The translations under genes were made by a program, and so were the position numbers. Of a stretch of 64,000 nucleotides of DNA, positions 35,422-44,021 are shown one piece after another (the first letter of the stretch is position 1; the number at the start of each line of letters is the position of its first letter). Location: contig CACDYR010000001.1 of assembly GCA_902557155.1 (NCBI GenBank), positions 62,001-126,000 on the forward strand. Direction: 5' to 3'. Below the pieces are notes generated by a model. The model was given only the letters and a program-made list of their open reading frames with translations, was not told where the DNA came from and made no database searches. This DNA comes from an uncultured Pelagibacteraceae bacterium. GTDB taxonomy: Bacteria; Pseudomonadota; Alphaproteobacteria; Pelagibacterales; Pelagibacteraceae.

Positions 35422-36600
35422 TTATTTGTTTTGCATTGAAAATTGTATCAGATCAATATTTTTTGACTTAAATCCAGCCTCACAATAAGAAAGATAAAAC
35501 TCCCACATTCTTTTAAATGTTAAGTCAAAACCTTGATTTTTTATTAAATCCCATTTTTTTAAAAAATCGTTTCTCCATATCGCCAATGTATTTGCATAAT
35601 GATCAGCATAGGAAATATATGAATTAACAGTTAAACCGTTGTCAGAAACATAACGATTAATGCTATTTTTATTTGGTAAAAAACCACCTGGAAAAATATA
35701 TTTTTGAATAAAATCTTGTTTGTTTTTGTATCTATCAAACAACCTATCATCGATGGTAATTGCTTGAATAGCTGCTTTACCGCCATCAGATAAGTTAGTT
35801 TTAATGGTTTTAAAATAACCCTCTAAATAATTTTGACCAACAGCCTCAATCATCTCTATTGAAGCAATTGAATTGTATTTACCTTTAAGATCTCTGTAAT
35901 CCTTTATTTCAATATTTACTTTTTCGTTTAAACCGCAATTAAAAATTCTTTCTTTTGCATATTCAAATTGTTTTTTTGATATTGTAATACAGTCTAGTTT
36001 AACATCATATTTTTTACCTAAGTACTCAGCAAAACCTCCCCAACCACATCCTATTTCTAAAACTTTGTCACCATTATTTGGTTTAATTAGATCAATTAAT
36101 TTTTGATATTTGTTATTTTGAGCATCAGAAAGATTTTTCGACTTATCATCAAAAATAGCACTAGAGTAAGTGAGTGTGTCATCTAACCAAAGAGAAAAAA
36201 AATCATTGCCTAGATCATAATGTTTAGCAATATTTTCTTTACTTCTGCTTTTTGTATTTTTGATTATTTTATTTTTTACAAAATTAATTATTGGAAAATC
36301 AAGAAGGCCCGAGAATTTATATATAACTTCTATATTTCTTGCAGTTAATTCAATTAAGTTTGATAAGTTATCAGTTTCAAATTCACCTCTCATGTAGCTT
36401 TCGGCAAATCCAATACTGCCACCTCTAATTAAATTATAATTAAAATCTGGTTTTTTGATTGAAATATTTGCATGCAATTTTTCATTCAGATTTCCAAACT
36501 TTAAAACTTTTCCGTCATGTGTAGTCAGCTCTAGATAACCATGATTTATTTTATTAAGAAATTTGAAAACCAATTTATCTGCGGTATTATTTAAAAACAT
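35422..36600 (-). CDS. Cfa-family SAM-dependent fatty-acid methyltransferase (UfaM-like candidate)
   Basis: A 392-aa protein aligned by eye to E. coli Cfa: HYDLGNDFF, the SAM loop LEIGCGWGGFAEYL, DYRDL and YIFPGGFLP. The bicarbonate-site residues differ: E. coli C139 is Ser147 (TYSSAIF), H266 is Gln279 (IQAITI) and Y317 is Arg343 (IWRNDF), while E239 is kept as Glu252. It may therefore methylate an unsaturated acyl chain without forming a cyclopropane, like UfaM of furan-fatty-acid synthesis. It overlaps the DUF1365 gene by 1 bp. Confidence 0.82.
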   Translation of the reverse strand: MFLNNTADKLVFKFLNKINHGYLELTTHDGKVLKFGNLNEKLHANISIKKPDFNYNLIRGGSIGFAESYMRGEFETDNLSNLIELTARNIEVIYKFSGLLDFPIINFVKNKIIKNTKSRSKENIAKHYDLGNDFFSLWLDDTLTYSSAIFDDKSKNLSDAQNNKYQKLIDLIKPNNGDKVLEIGCGWGGFAEYLGKKYDVKLDCITISKKQFEYAKERIFNCGLNEKVNIEIKDYRDLKGKYNSIASIEMIEAVGQNYLEGYFKTIKTNLSDGGKAAIQAITIDDRLFDRYKNKQDFIQKYIFPGGFLPNKNSINRYVSDNGLTVNSYISYADHYANTLAIWRNDFLKKWDLIKNQGFDLTFKRMWEFYLSYCEAGFKSKNIDLIQFSMQNK

Positions 36601-37364
36601 TAATTTTCTACTGTAATATTATTTTTAATTTTAAATTTTTTCTTAATAAATTTAATTCCTTTAATCCACAATTTAAACGCTTCAAAATGTATCGCAGAGA
36701 TAATTTTAAATGTCATTAAAGGGTGTTTAAGATAAGAATTAATCAAGTTTTTGCTTGTCAAATCAGATCTTTCACCATCTTGAGATGCAAAAAGAATTTT
36801 TCCTTCCTGATCATATTGATCAATTACAACTGACAACTTCTGCTCTGGATTTAATATCCTAAAAAAATAATTACAATTCATTTCAATAAATGGTGAAACA
36901 TGAAATTTCTTTGAGCAATTATTTTGAATTAATTTATTTTGTCCCTCTACTTTAAAAACATATGTGTGTTGCTCACCAAATGTATTTTTAACCTCATACA
37001 ATATAGAAATTAAATTATCATTTTTATCGTATACAAAAAAAATACTAAGTGGATTAAAAACATAGCCTAATATTCTTGGATAGCATAAAAGTTTAACTTT
37101 TATGTTGTCTGTATTGATTTCGTTATTAATTAGATTTTTTTTTACCCATTCAAAAAGAGATGAGCCATCACGATCACCATGATCTTTCTCGTAAAAACTA
37201 ATAAGATTAAATTTATTTAATGAAAAAAATTTTAATTTATCATTAAGCTCATCGAGCTCTGATAGATCTATAAATAATGAAAATACTTTATATTTAAAAA
37301 AATGTTCTTTTGGTTTAAATCTCTTATGGATTACATTTCCATTATATATACAAGAACTAATCAT
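36600..37364 (-). CDS. DUF1365 family protein
   Basis: A 254-aa protein recognised as DUF1365 by the N-terminal SCIYNGNVIHKRFKPKEHFFKYKVFSLFIDL and the later YPRILGYVFNPLSIFFVYD, ending in a basic tail. Biochemical function is unknown. It is nearly always next to a FAD amine-oxidase-like protein and a Cfa-like enzyme, as here (8-bp overlap with the FAD gene and 1 bp with Cfa-like), which suggests a shared lipid pathway. Confidence 0.88.
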   Translation of the reverse strand: MISSCIYNGNVIHKRFKPKEHFFKYKVFSLFIDLSELDELNDKLKFFSLNKFNLISFYEKDHGDRDGSSLFEWVKKNLINNEINTDNIKVKLLCYPRILGYVFNPLSIFFVYDKNDNLISILYEVKNTFGEQHTYVFKVEGQNKLIQNNCSKKFHVSPFIEMNCNYFFRILNPEQKLSVVIDQYDQEGKILFASQDGERSDLTSKNLINSYLKHPLMTFKIISAIHFEAFKLWIKGIKFIKKKFKIKNNITVEN

Positions 37365-38595
37365 TAAGGTTTTTCAGCATTTCAATAGATGATTTTATTC
37401 CATCTTCATGAAATCCGTAACCAAAATAACTGCCACAAAAAAGTAAATCTTTTTGATTTTGTATTTTAATAAGCTCTGATTGAGCATCTAATGCTTTTTG
37501 ATCGTAATATGGATGTGTAAATTTTACTTTTCTCAATATTTTTTTCTCATCAATATTGAAGTAAGGATTTAGTGTTAAGAAAATATTTTCATCACACTTT
37601 AAATTTTGTAATAAATTTAACCAGTAGGTTATTGAATTTTTCTCTAAATTCTTGTCATCTATTGACGAATTCCATGAAGACCAAGCTTTTTTATTTTTTG
37701 GCATGGCTCGCTGATCTGTATGTATGTAAGCTATATTTTCCTTGTAGCTAAAATTCGAAAGAATATTTTTCTCATCCACAGTTGGATTTTCAATTAACTT
37801 TAAGGCTTCATCAGCATGCGTTGCCAAAACTACTTTGTCATAATCGAAAAATTCACTTTCTCCACCATAATATAAATCTAATCCTGATGATTTTCTTTTC
37901 ACTCTTGTAACTTTGTAATTTTTGTAATGTTCACCACTTATTTGGGAAAGTATTTTACTAACATAAGTTCTGCTTCTATTGGTTACTGTGTACCACTGCG
38001 GTCTATCTTTCAATTTAAACAAACCATGATTTTGGAAAAATCTAAGAAAGAAACTAATTGGCATCTTGCTAGCTTCATAAGGAGGCATAGACCAAATTGC
38101 AGATACCATTGGTATTATATGATAATCAACAAATGTTTTTGATAATTTATTAATTTTTAAATATTCACCCAAAGTAATTTTATCATTTGATATATTTACT
38201 TGATCACTTTTTTTATAAAATTTAATTATATCAAAAAACATTTTTAAGAACTCTATGTTAAACAAATTTGATTTATTAGAGAAAATTCCACTCAACCCTT
38301 TTCCACAATATTCAAAGTTTGTATTATCTACTGAAACTGAAAAAGACATATTGCTTTTTTCAATTTGAATATCATTTTCCTTAAAAAAATTAATTAAATT
38401 TGGATAAGTTTGAAAATTAAAAACAATAAAACCAATATCTACTAAAACTTTTTTTTCATCAAAAATCAAATCTATTGTATGAGAGTGTCCACCAAAATGA
38501 TCTTCTCGCTCGAAAAGATCTACATGATGTTTTTTAGATAAATAATAAGCAGCACTTAATCCGGAAATACCTGAGCCAACAACAGCAATTTTCAT
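37357..38595 (-). CDS. FAD-dependent amine-oxidase-like protein (UfaD-like candidate)
   Basis: A 412-aa flavoprotein with the FAD motif VVGSGISGLSAAYYLSK (5-21), the following FEREDHFGGHSHT and a C-terminal FCGSYFGYGFHEDGIKSS flavin motif. The family includes protoporphyrinogen oxidases and carotenoid or fatty-acid desaturases. Next to the DUF1365 and Cfa-like genes it resembles UfaD, a flavoprotein desaturase of furan-fatty-acid synthesis in Rhodobacter; that link is from context. It is first in the minus-strand cluster, 6 bp from the gcvP stop side. Confidence 0.82.
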   Translation of the reverse strand: MKIAVVGSGISGLSAAYYLSKKHHVDLFEREDHFGGHSHTIDLIFDEKKVLVDIGFIVFNFQTYPNLINFFKENDIQIEKSNMSFSVSVDNTNFEYCGKGLSGIFSNKSNLFNIEFLKMFFDIIKFYKKSDQVNISNDKITLGEYLKINKLSKTFVDYHIIPMVSAIWSMPPYEASKMPISFFLRFFQNHGLFKLKDRPQWYTVTNRSRTYVSKILSQISGEHYKNYKVTRVKRKSSGLDLYYGGESEFFDYDKVVLATHADEALKLIENPTVDEKNILSNFSYKENIAYIHTDQRAMPKNKKAWSSWNSSIDDKNLEKNSITYWLNLLQNLKCDENIFLTLNPYFNIDEKKILRKVKFTHPYYDQKALDAQSELIKIQNQKDLLFCGSYFGYGFHEDGIKSSIEMLKNLND

Positions 38596-38601
38596 TAATT
38601 A

Positions 38602-41472
38602 TTATGCTGCATCTTCTTTAAACTCATCCATACTTGGACAAGTACAAAAAATATTTTTATCTCCATATACGTTGTCAACTCTTGCAACTGGAGGCCAAAA
38701 TTTATTTGCTTTTAAAAATTTTGCTGGATATGCAGCTTGCTCTCTTGAATATTTATGATTCCATTCATCTGAAGCTAATTCAATATCTGTATGAGGTGCA
38801 TTTTTAATTGGATTATCAACTTTATCAAATTTTCCTGATTTGATCATATCTATTTCTGATTTAATACTAATCAAAGTATCACAAAATCTATCTAGTTCGG
38901 ACAAGCTTTCACTTTCGGTTGGTTCAATCATCATTGTACCTGCTACTGGCCATGACATTGTTGGTGCATGAAAACCATAATCAATCAACCTTTTAGCTAT
39001 ATCTTCTTCGGTGATCCCTGTTTCAGTTTTAATAGATCGAATATCAATTATACATTCATGAGCTACATTTCCGTTTGAACCTTTATAAAGAATTGGGTAA
39101 TGATCTTTAAGTCTATGAGCTATATAATTTGCATTTAATATTGCAACTTGAGTAGCTAATTTTAAACCTTCAGAACCCATCATTTTAATATACATCCATG
39201 AAATTGATAAAATACTTGAACTTCCCCAAGGTGCTGCTGAAACTGCTCCTATTCCTGTAGCAGGTCCACAGTCCTTAACAACAGGATGATTAGGCAAATA
39301 AACTTGTAAATGTCTTTTACATGCAATTGGTCCCATTCCTGGTCCTCCACCACCATGTGGAATACAGAATGTTTTGTGTAAATTTATGTGACAAACATCT
39401 GGACCAAAATTTCCAGGTCTTGCTATACCAACAAGCGCATTTAAATTTGCACCATCCATATAAACTTGGCCACCGTGTTTATGAATTAACTCACATATAT
39501 CTGTAATTTTTTCCTCAAATACTCCGTGAGTAGACGGATAAGTGACCATTAATGCTCCAAGATTTTCAGAATGCATTTCTGCTTTTTTCTTTAAATCCTC
39601 AAAATCAACATTTCCTTCTTTGTCACAATCAACAACGACAACTTTCATTCCTACCATTTGTGCACTAGCAGGATTGGTTCCATGTGCTGAGCTAGGTATT
39701 AAACATATATTTCTGTTTTCTTCGCCTCTATCTAAATGATATTTTCTAATAACCATTAATCCTGCATATTCGCCTTGGGCACCTGCATTTGGTTGAAGCG
39801 AAACACCAGAAAAACCTGTAATTGATCTCAGCCAATTTTTAAGATCAGTGAATAAATCTCTATATCCTTCCATCTGCTCTATAGGCACGAACGGATGAGG
39901 CTCAGCTAATTCTCTCCACGAAATAGGTATCATTTCTGCAGTAGCATTTAATTTCATAGTACATGAACCAAGTGCAATCATAGTTCTATTTAAAGCTATA
40001 TCTTTATCTTCTAACTTTTTTAAATATCTGAGCATCTCAGTTTCTGAGTGATATGAATTAAAAACAGGATGTTCTAAATATTTTGAAGTTCTTAATAAAT
40101 TTTTTGGTAAATTAGGTAAACTTACTGTTGGGTCTTCTTTTTTAATCGACTCAGCTGCATTAAAAATTTTTAGTAATTGATTTACTCTATAAACGTTTTT
40201 CTTTTCATCAAAAGAAACTGCCAACATTTCAGAATTTACTCTTCTAATGTTTACCTTTTGATCCAAAGCATTTTTATAGATTTGATCAGTTTTGTCTTTA
40301 GTAACAATTGTAACCGTATCAAAGAAATGATCTGAATAAATTTCATATCCTGATTGTTTTAATTTGTCTGCAAAGTTTTTAGCTAATTGAGAAACTCTCT
40401 CAGAAATAGTTCGAATACCTTCTGGACCATGATAAATAGCATATGCTGCTGACACAATTGCTAATAAAGCTTGGGCAGTACAAATATTACTTGTAGCCTT
40501 ATCTCTTCTTATATGTTGTTCCCTAGTTTGTAGTGATAATCTATATGCTTTGTTTCCATGCCTATCAACAGATACCCCAACAATTCTTCCAGGCATAGAT
40601 CGTTTGTATTCATCTTTAGTTGCAAAGAAAGCTGCATGAGGTCCACCATAACCCATTGGAATACCAAATCTTTGAGAGCTTCCTACAGCAATATCTGCTC
40701 CAAGTTCTCTTGGTGTTTTTAACTTGGCAAGTGCTAATAAATCACAAGCTAAAATTGCTTTACCATTTTTTTTATGAATTTTACTTATTGCTTCACTAGG
40801 ATTTTTTATATCTCCTAATGTTCCCGGATATTGTAATATACCACAAACTAAATCTTCTTTTAATTGATCTAATACTTTGTCCTCATTGCCAACAAGCACT
40901 TTTAATCCCATCGGTTCCGCTCTTGTTTGAATTACATCTATTGTTTGTGGGTGACAATTTTCAGAAACAAAAACTAAATTATTATCTTTTTTATTTAATC
41001 TATGACTTAATCCCATCGCTTCTGCAGCTGCTGTTCCTTCATCTAATAAAGATGCATTTGCGATATCCATACCTGTAAAATCAACTATCATTTGTTGGAA
41101 ATTAAGCAGCATTTCTAATCTTCCTTGAGCTACCTCGGGTTGATAAGGCGTATAAGAAGTGTACCAACCTGGATTTTCTAAAATATTTCTTAGAATTACA
41201 TATGGTGTATACGTGCCATAATAACCCATCCCTATAAAGTTAGAGTAAATTTGATTTTTTTTCGAAATTGCTTTTAATTTTCTTAATGCTTCGTATTCTG
41301 AATTAGACTCACCAATATTTAATTCATCTTTCAATTGGATCTTTTCTGGAACTGTACTTTTGATTAAATCATCAAGTGATTTGTAATTAAGTTCCTTAAG
41401 CATTTTATTTTGATCTTCATCTGAAGGTCCAATGTGCCTTTTTAAAAAATCTTTTTGAGAATTATGTAACAT
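38602..41472 (-). CDS. gcvP: Glycine dehydrogenase (decarboxylating), single-chain P protein
   Basis: The PLP-dependent decarboxylase of the glycine cleavage system, in single-chain form (956 aa) rather than split GcvPA/PB. It starts FLKRHIGPSDEDQNKML. The PLP lysine is in HINLHKTFCIPHGGGGPGMGP (Lys about 699) and the C-terminal half has EPTESES. It follows gcvH with a 1-bp overlap, so P, H and T are one operon behind the glycine riboswitch. The protein releases CO2 and passes an aminomethyl group to GcvH. Confidence 0.96.
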   Translation of the reverse strand: MLHNSQKDFLKRHIGPSDEDQNKMLKELNYKSLDDLIKSTVPEKIQLKDELNIGESNSEYEALRKLKAISKKNQIYSNFIGMGYYGTYTPYVILRNILENPGWYTSYTPYQPEVAQGRLEMLLNFQQMIVDFTGMDIANASLLDEGTAAAEAMGLSHRLNKKDNNLVFVSENCHPQTIDVIQTRAEPMGLKVLVGNEDKVLDQLKEDLVCGILQYPGTLGDIKNPSEAISKIHKKNGKAILACDLLALAKLKTPRELGADIAVGSSQRFGIPMGYGGPHAAFFATKDEYKRSMPGRIVGVSVDRHGNKAYRLSLQTREQHIRRDKATSNICTAQALLAIVSAAYAIYHGPEGIRTISERVSQLAKNFADKLKQSGYEIYSDHFFDTVTIVTKDKTDQIYKNALDQKVNIRRVNSEMLAVSFDEKKNVYRVNQLLKIFNAAESIKKEDPTVSLPNLPKNLLRTSKYLEHPVFNSYHSETEMLRYLKKLEDKDIALNRTMIALGSCTMKLNATAEMIPISWRELAEPHPFVPIEQMEGYRDLFTDLKNWLRSITGFSGVSLQPNAGAQGEYAGLMVIRKYHLDRGEENRNICLIPSSAHGTNPASAQMVGMKVVVVDCDKEGNVDFEDLKKKAEMHSENLGALMVTYPSTHGVFEEKITDICELIHKHGGQVYMDGANLNALVGIARPGNFGPDVCHINLHKTFCIPHGGGGPGMGPIACKRHLQVYLPNHPVVKDCGPATGIGAVSAAPWGSSSILSISWMYIKMMGSEGLKLATQVAILNANYIAHRLKDHYPILYKGSNGNVAHECIIDIRSIKTETGITEEDIAKRLIDYGFHAPTMSWPVAGTMMIEPTESESLSELDRFCDTLISIKSEIDMIKSGKFDKVDNPIKNAPHTDIELASDEWNHKYSREQAAYPAKFLKANKFWPPVARVDNVYGDKNIFCTCPSMDEFKEDAA

Positions 41473-41852
41473 TAGCTAGCACTCTCCTTTGCAAATTTAT
41501 CGTATTCTTCTTTGTTCATAAGACTATCCATTTCAGATTGATCTTTCATTTTAAGTTTAAAAAACCATGCTGAACCCTCTGGATCTTCATTAATTTTAGA
41601 TGGGTCGTCTACAATAGCTTGGTTTGTATCTACCACCTCACCGCTAACTGGAGTATAAACATCACTAGCGGCTTTCGTAGACTCTACTACTCCTGCAGTA
41701 CCATCTTTTTCAACATTAGATCCTTTTTCAGGAAGTTCTGCAAAAACGATGTCGCCAAGCATTTCTGTTGCATGTTTTGTAATTCCTATTGTAGCTACAT
41801 CTCCCTCCAAAGTAATCCACTCATGTTCTTTAGAAAATTTTACTTCACTCAT
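41472..41852 (-). CDS. gcvH: Glycine cleavage system H protein
   Basis: The 126-aa lipoyl carrier shuttling the aminomethyl group between GcvP and GcvT. It has [20 protein letters not shown] and the lipoylation site [13 protein letters not shown] with Lys60. The length is normal. It overlaps gcvT and gcvP by 1 bp on each side, so translation is likely coupled. Confidence 0.97.
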   Translation of the reverse strand: MSEVKFSKEHEWITLEGDVATIGITKHATEMLGDIVFAELPEKGSNVEKDGTAGVVESTKAASDVYTPVSGEVVDTNQAIVDDPSKINEDPEGSAWFFKLKMKDQSEMDSLMNKEEYDKFAKESAS

Positions 41853-42955
41853 TAATTTACTCCTTTCACATAATTTTTTTTATAAAATGGTAATGCACAA
41901 ACACTTGCTGGATGTTTTTTTCCTCTTACCTCAAGCAAAATTTTAGTATCAACTTTTGAAAACTCTTTATCAACATAACCCATCGCTATAGGACCGTTTA
42001 CACTTGGTCCAAACGTTCCACTAGTTATCTCACCAATTTGTTTATCTGAATCATTAAATATTTTAGTTTTTTCTCTTGCAATCAGTCTACCTTCAGGCTT
42101 AATCCCTACTCTTATTTGACTTGCTCCATCTTGCATTTGGTTCATAATTTTTTTCGATCCAATAAAACCCCCATTTGATAATCTAGATTTTGAGATTGCC
42201 CATCTAAGGTTTGCCTCAACTGGTGTTTTATTAATATCTAATTCGTGACCATATAAACATAATCCAGCTTCTAATCTCAAGGTATCTCTTGCCCCAAGTC
42301 CTATAAGTTGTGCTCCCTTTTTTATTAAATTTTCAACGAATTTTTCAGCTTTATCATTAGAAATTGAAATTTCAAATCCATCTTCCCCTGTATAACCTGA
42401 TCTTGTAACGAATAATTTTTGATTATCAGAATTAAACCAATTTCCTGTCATAAAATTTAGTTGATCAACCCCATTTATAATTGAGTTTAAAATTTCAACA
42501 GACTTAGGTCCTTGAATTGCTATTAATGATCTATTGTTATCTAAATTCATTTTAAATTTCGAACCTAGTAAATTAGATAAAATCTCAAAATCTTTATCTT
42601 TACATGCAGCATTTAAAATAATTAAATACCCTTCTTCTATTTTAGTGATGATTAAATCATCATAAATTCCCGCATCCTCATTCATTAAAAAACTATACTT
42701 AGAGCAATTTTGTTTTAAATTTTTTAAATCTAATGGAAAAATTTTTTCTAATTCATCTGTTAAAGTTTCATCGCCATATATAAATAATTGACCCATATGA
42801 GATACATCAAATATTCCAGAATTCGATCTTGTGAATTTATGTTCTTCAATAATACCTTTGCTATACTGAATAGGCATTTCATAACCAGCGAATTCAACAA
42901 ACTTAGCTTTGTTACTTTGATGAAGTTTATTTAGCGATGTTTTTTTTATTTCCAT
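41852..42955 (-). CDS. gcvT: Glycine cleavage system aminomethyltransferase T protein
   Basis: The T protein transfers the methylene group to tetrahydrofolate and frees ammonia. Recognisable parts are [33 protein letters not shown] (about 184) and [21 protein letters not shown]. The length of 367 aa is normal. It is the first gene downstream of the tandem glycine riboswitch, whose 3' end approaches the ATG; the ATG itself is complementary to a linker segment. The minus-strand gcvT-gcvH-gcvP operon responds to glycine. Confidence 0.96.
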   Translation of the reverse strand: MEIKKTSLNKLHQSNKAKFVEFAGYEMPIQYSKGIIEEHKFTRSNSGIFDVSHMGQLFIYGDETLTDELEKIFPLDLKNLKQNCSKYSFLMNEDAGIYDDLIITKIEEGYLIILNAACKDKDFEILSNLLGSKFKMNLDNNRSLIAIQGPKSVEILNSIINGVDQLNFMTGNWFNSDNQKLFVTRSGYTGEDGFEISISNDKAEKFVENLIKKGAQLIGLGARDTLRLEAGLCLYGHELDINKTPVEANLRWAISKSRLSNGGFIGSKKIMNQMQDGASQIRVGIKPEGRLIAREKTKIFNDSDKQIGEITSGTFGPSVNGPIAMGYVDKEFSKVDTKILLEVRGKKHPASVCALPFYKKNYVKGVN

Positions 42956-43040
42956 ATTAACTCTTCTGTGCCCCCTCTGTCTTGGTGCCTGAGAGATTTG
43001 CTCCTTCGGCGAGAATAATTCTCTTTCCAGAGTTAATATG
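42953..43040 (-). promoter_or_regulatory. Candidate expression platform: start-codon sequestering helix of the glycine riboswitch
   Basis: The RNA linker CAUAUUAACUCU (from bases 43040-43029) is an exact 12-base complement of AGAGUUAAUAUG (42964-42953), which ends with the gcvT start codon. The linker's CUCU is also the 5' strand of aptamer 2 P1, so the two pairings cannot coexist. Glycine binding would form P1 and release the start codon. The pairing is seen; the switching is inferred. Confidence 0.7.
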
Positions 43041-43111
43041 TACGGTCCTTTTGCCTGAGAGTTTCCGGGGTGGTTGCTCCTTCGGCGCTACAAAAGTAGT
43101 CTCTCCCGTGT
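42965..43111 (-). ncRNA. Tandem glycine riboswitch upstream of gcvT
   Basis: Two aptamers are visible on the minus strand. Each has the conserved CGCCGAAGGAGCAA core and a CUCUCAGGC segment: aptamer 1 spans about 43109-43041 and aptamer 2 about 43032-42975. P1 of aptamer 2 is CUCUG (43032-43028) pairing with CAGAG (42979-42975). The region is followed by only about 20 bases before the gcvT ATG, with no terminator poly-U, so control is probably at translation. Glycine riboswitches are known in SAR11 upstream of gcvT. Confidence 0.93.
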
Positions 43112-43116
43112 ATAAA

Positions 43117-43146
43117 TTTATAGCACATTTAAAATGTTTATGTGAA
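43117..43146 (-). promoter_or_regulatory. Candidate promoter of the riboswitch-gcvTHP transcript
   Basis: On the minus strand TTCACA (43146-43141), an 18-base spacer and an extended -10 TGCTATAAA (TATAAA at 43122-43117) predict a start near 43110, exactly at the 5' edge of aptamer 1. The position relative to the aptamer supports the call. Promoter activity is inferred. Confidence 0.5.
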
Positions 43147-43148
43147 AT

Positions 43149-44021
43149 TTATTTAGCTACCTTTTTGACAAGTAATGGTGACAAAAACTGTATAACTACC
43201 GCTGTTATAACTACTGCTCCACCAAAAAGCACTGTAAGTGGTGGGTTTTCGTTTGCAAACATCCATGCCCACAAAGGTCCTAGAACAGCTTCAGTTAACA
43301 TTATGATTCCAACAAATGCTGAAGGCGTTGATCTTGCTCCAATTGTTATAAGTATAAATCCAAGTCCAACTTGAAAAAATCCTGCAATAAAACCTAAAAA
43401 AATATCATTTGTTGAAACCAAAATACTCGGTGACATGAACAAACCTATTAGTGTTGCAAAAATTCCAGCAACCAGTTGCAAAGGTATCATGTCGACTTTT
43501 GGATATTTTCTTACAATTAAAATTAAGATTGCAAATGATATCGGCATAATAAATGCAACAAAGTTTCCAGTCATTTGACCTGGTGTCAGTGAACTTCCCA
43601 ACATTAAAATGATACCAGCTACTGCTGTAATAATGCAAGTTAATGTAATTTTTGAAATTTTTTCTTTTAAAAATACGTAACCAAAAATTGCTAAAAACAA
43701 AGCTTGAGTTTGAATTATGAAGTTTGCATTAGCTACTGTTGTTTCGTACATAGCAAATACATAGCTAGCAAATCCAATGGATAAAATTATACCTCCAAAT
43801 AAACCTGGAATTCCAGATTTATAAAGCGCACTGAAAATTTTTCCTCTGTAAGTAGAGATTAAAAAAATTGTAATTACTCCAATAAAGAAAAGTGATCTCC
43901 AAAATAATATTTGCCAAAGTGTAGATCCATCAAAAGACTTAACAATTAAACCTCCAAAACTTAATGCACAAGCTCCTAAAAAAACTAAAAAAGGGCCCGG
44001 TATTTTTGATAAAAAATTCAT
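43149..44021 (-). CDS. EamA/DMT superfamily permease
   Basis: A 290-aa, about ten-TM permease with WQILFWRSLFFIGV, ETTVANANFIIQTQALFLAIFGYVFLKEKI and GPLWAWMFANENPPLTVLFGGAVV, related to the permeases at 13379 and 22043. It overlaps pxpC by 1 bp (TAATG) in the order pxpB-pxpC-DMT, so it may transport 5-oxoproline, glutamate or a related compound. Its stop is followed by the promoter and riboswitch of gcvT. Confidence 0.85.
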   Translation of the reverse strand: MNFLSKIPGPFLVFLGACALSFGGLIVKSFDGSTLWQILFWRSLFFIGVITIFLISTYRGKIFSALYKSGIPGLFGGIILSIGFASYVFAMYETTVANANFIIQTQALFLAIFGYVFLKEKISKITLTCIITAVAGIILMLGSSLTPGQMTGNFVAFIMPISFAILILIVRKYPKVDMIPLQLVAGIFATLIGLFMSPSILVSTNDIFLGFIAGFFQVGLGFILITIGARSTPSAFVGIIMLTEAVLGPLWAWMFANENPPLTVLFGGAVVITAVVIQFLSPLLVKKVAK

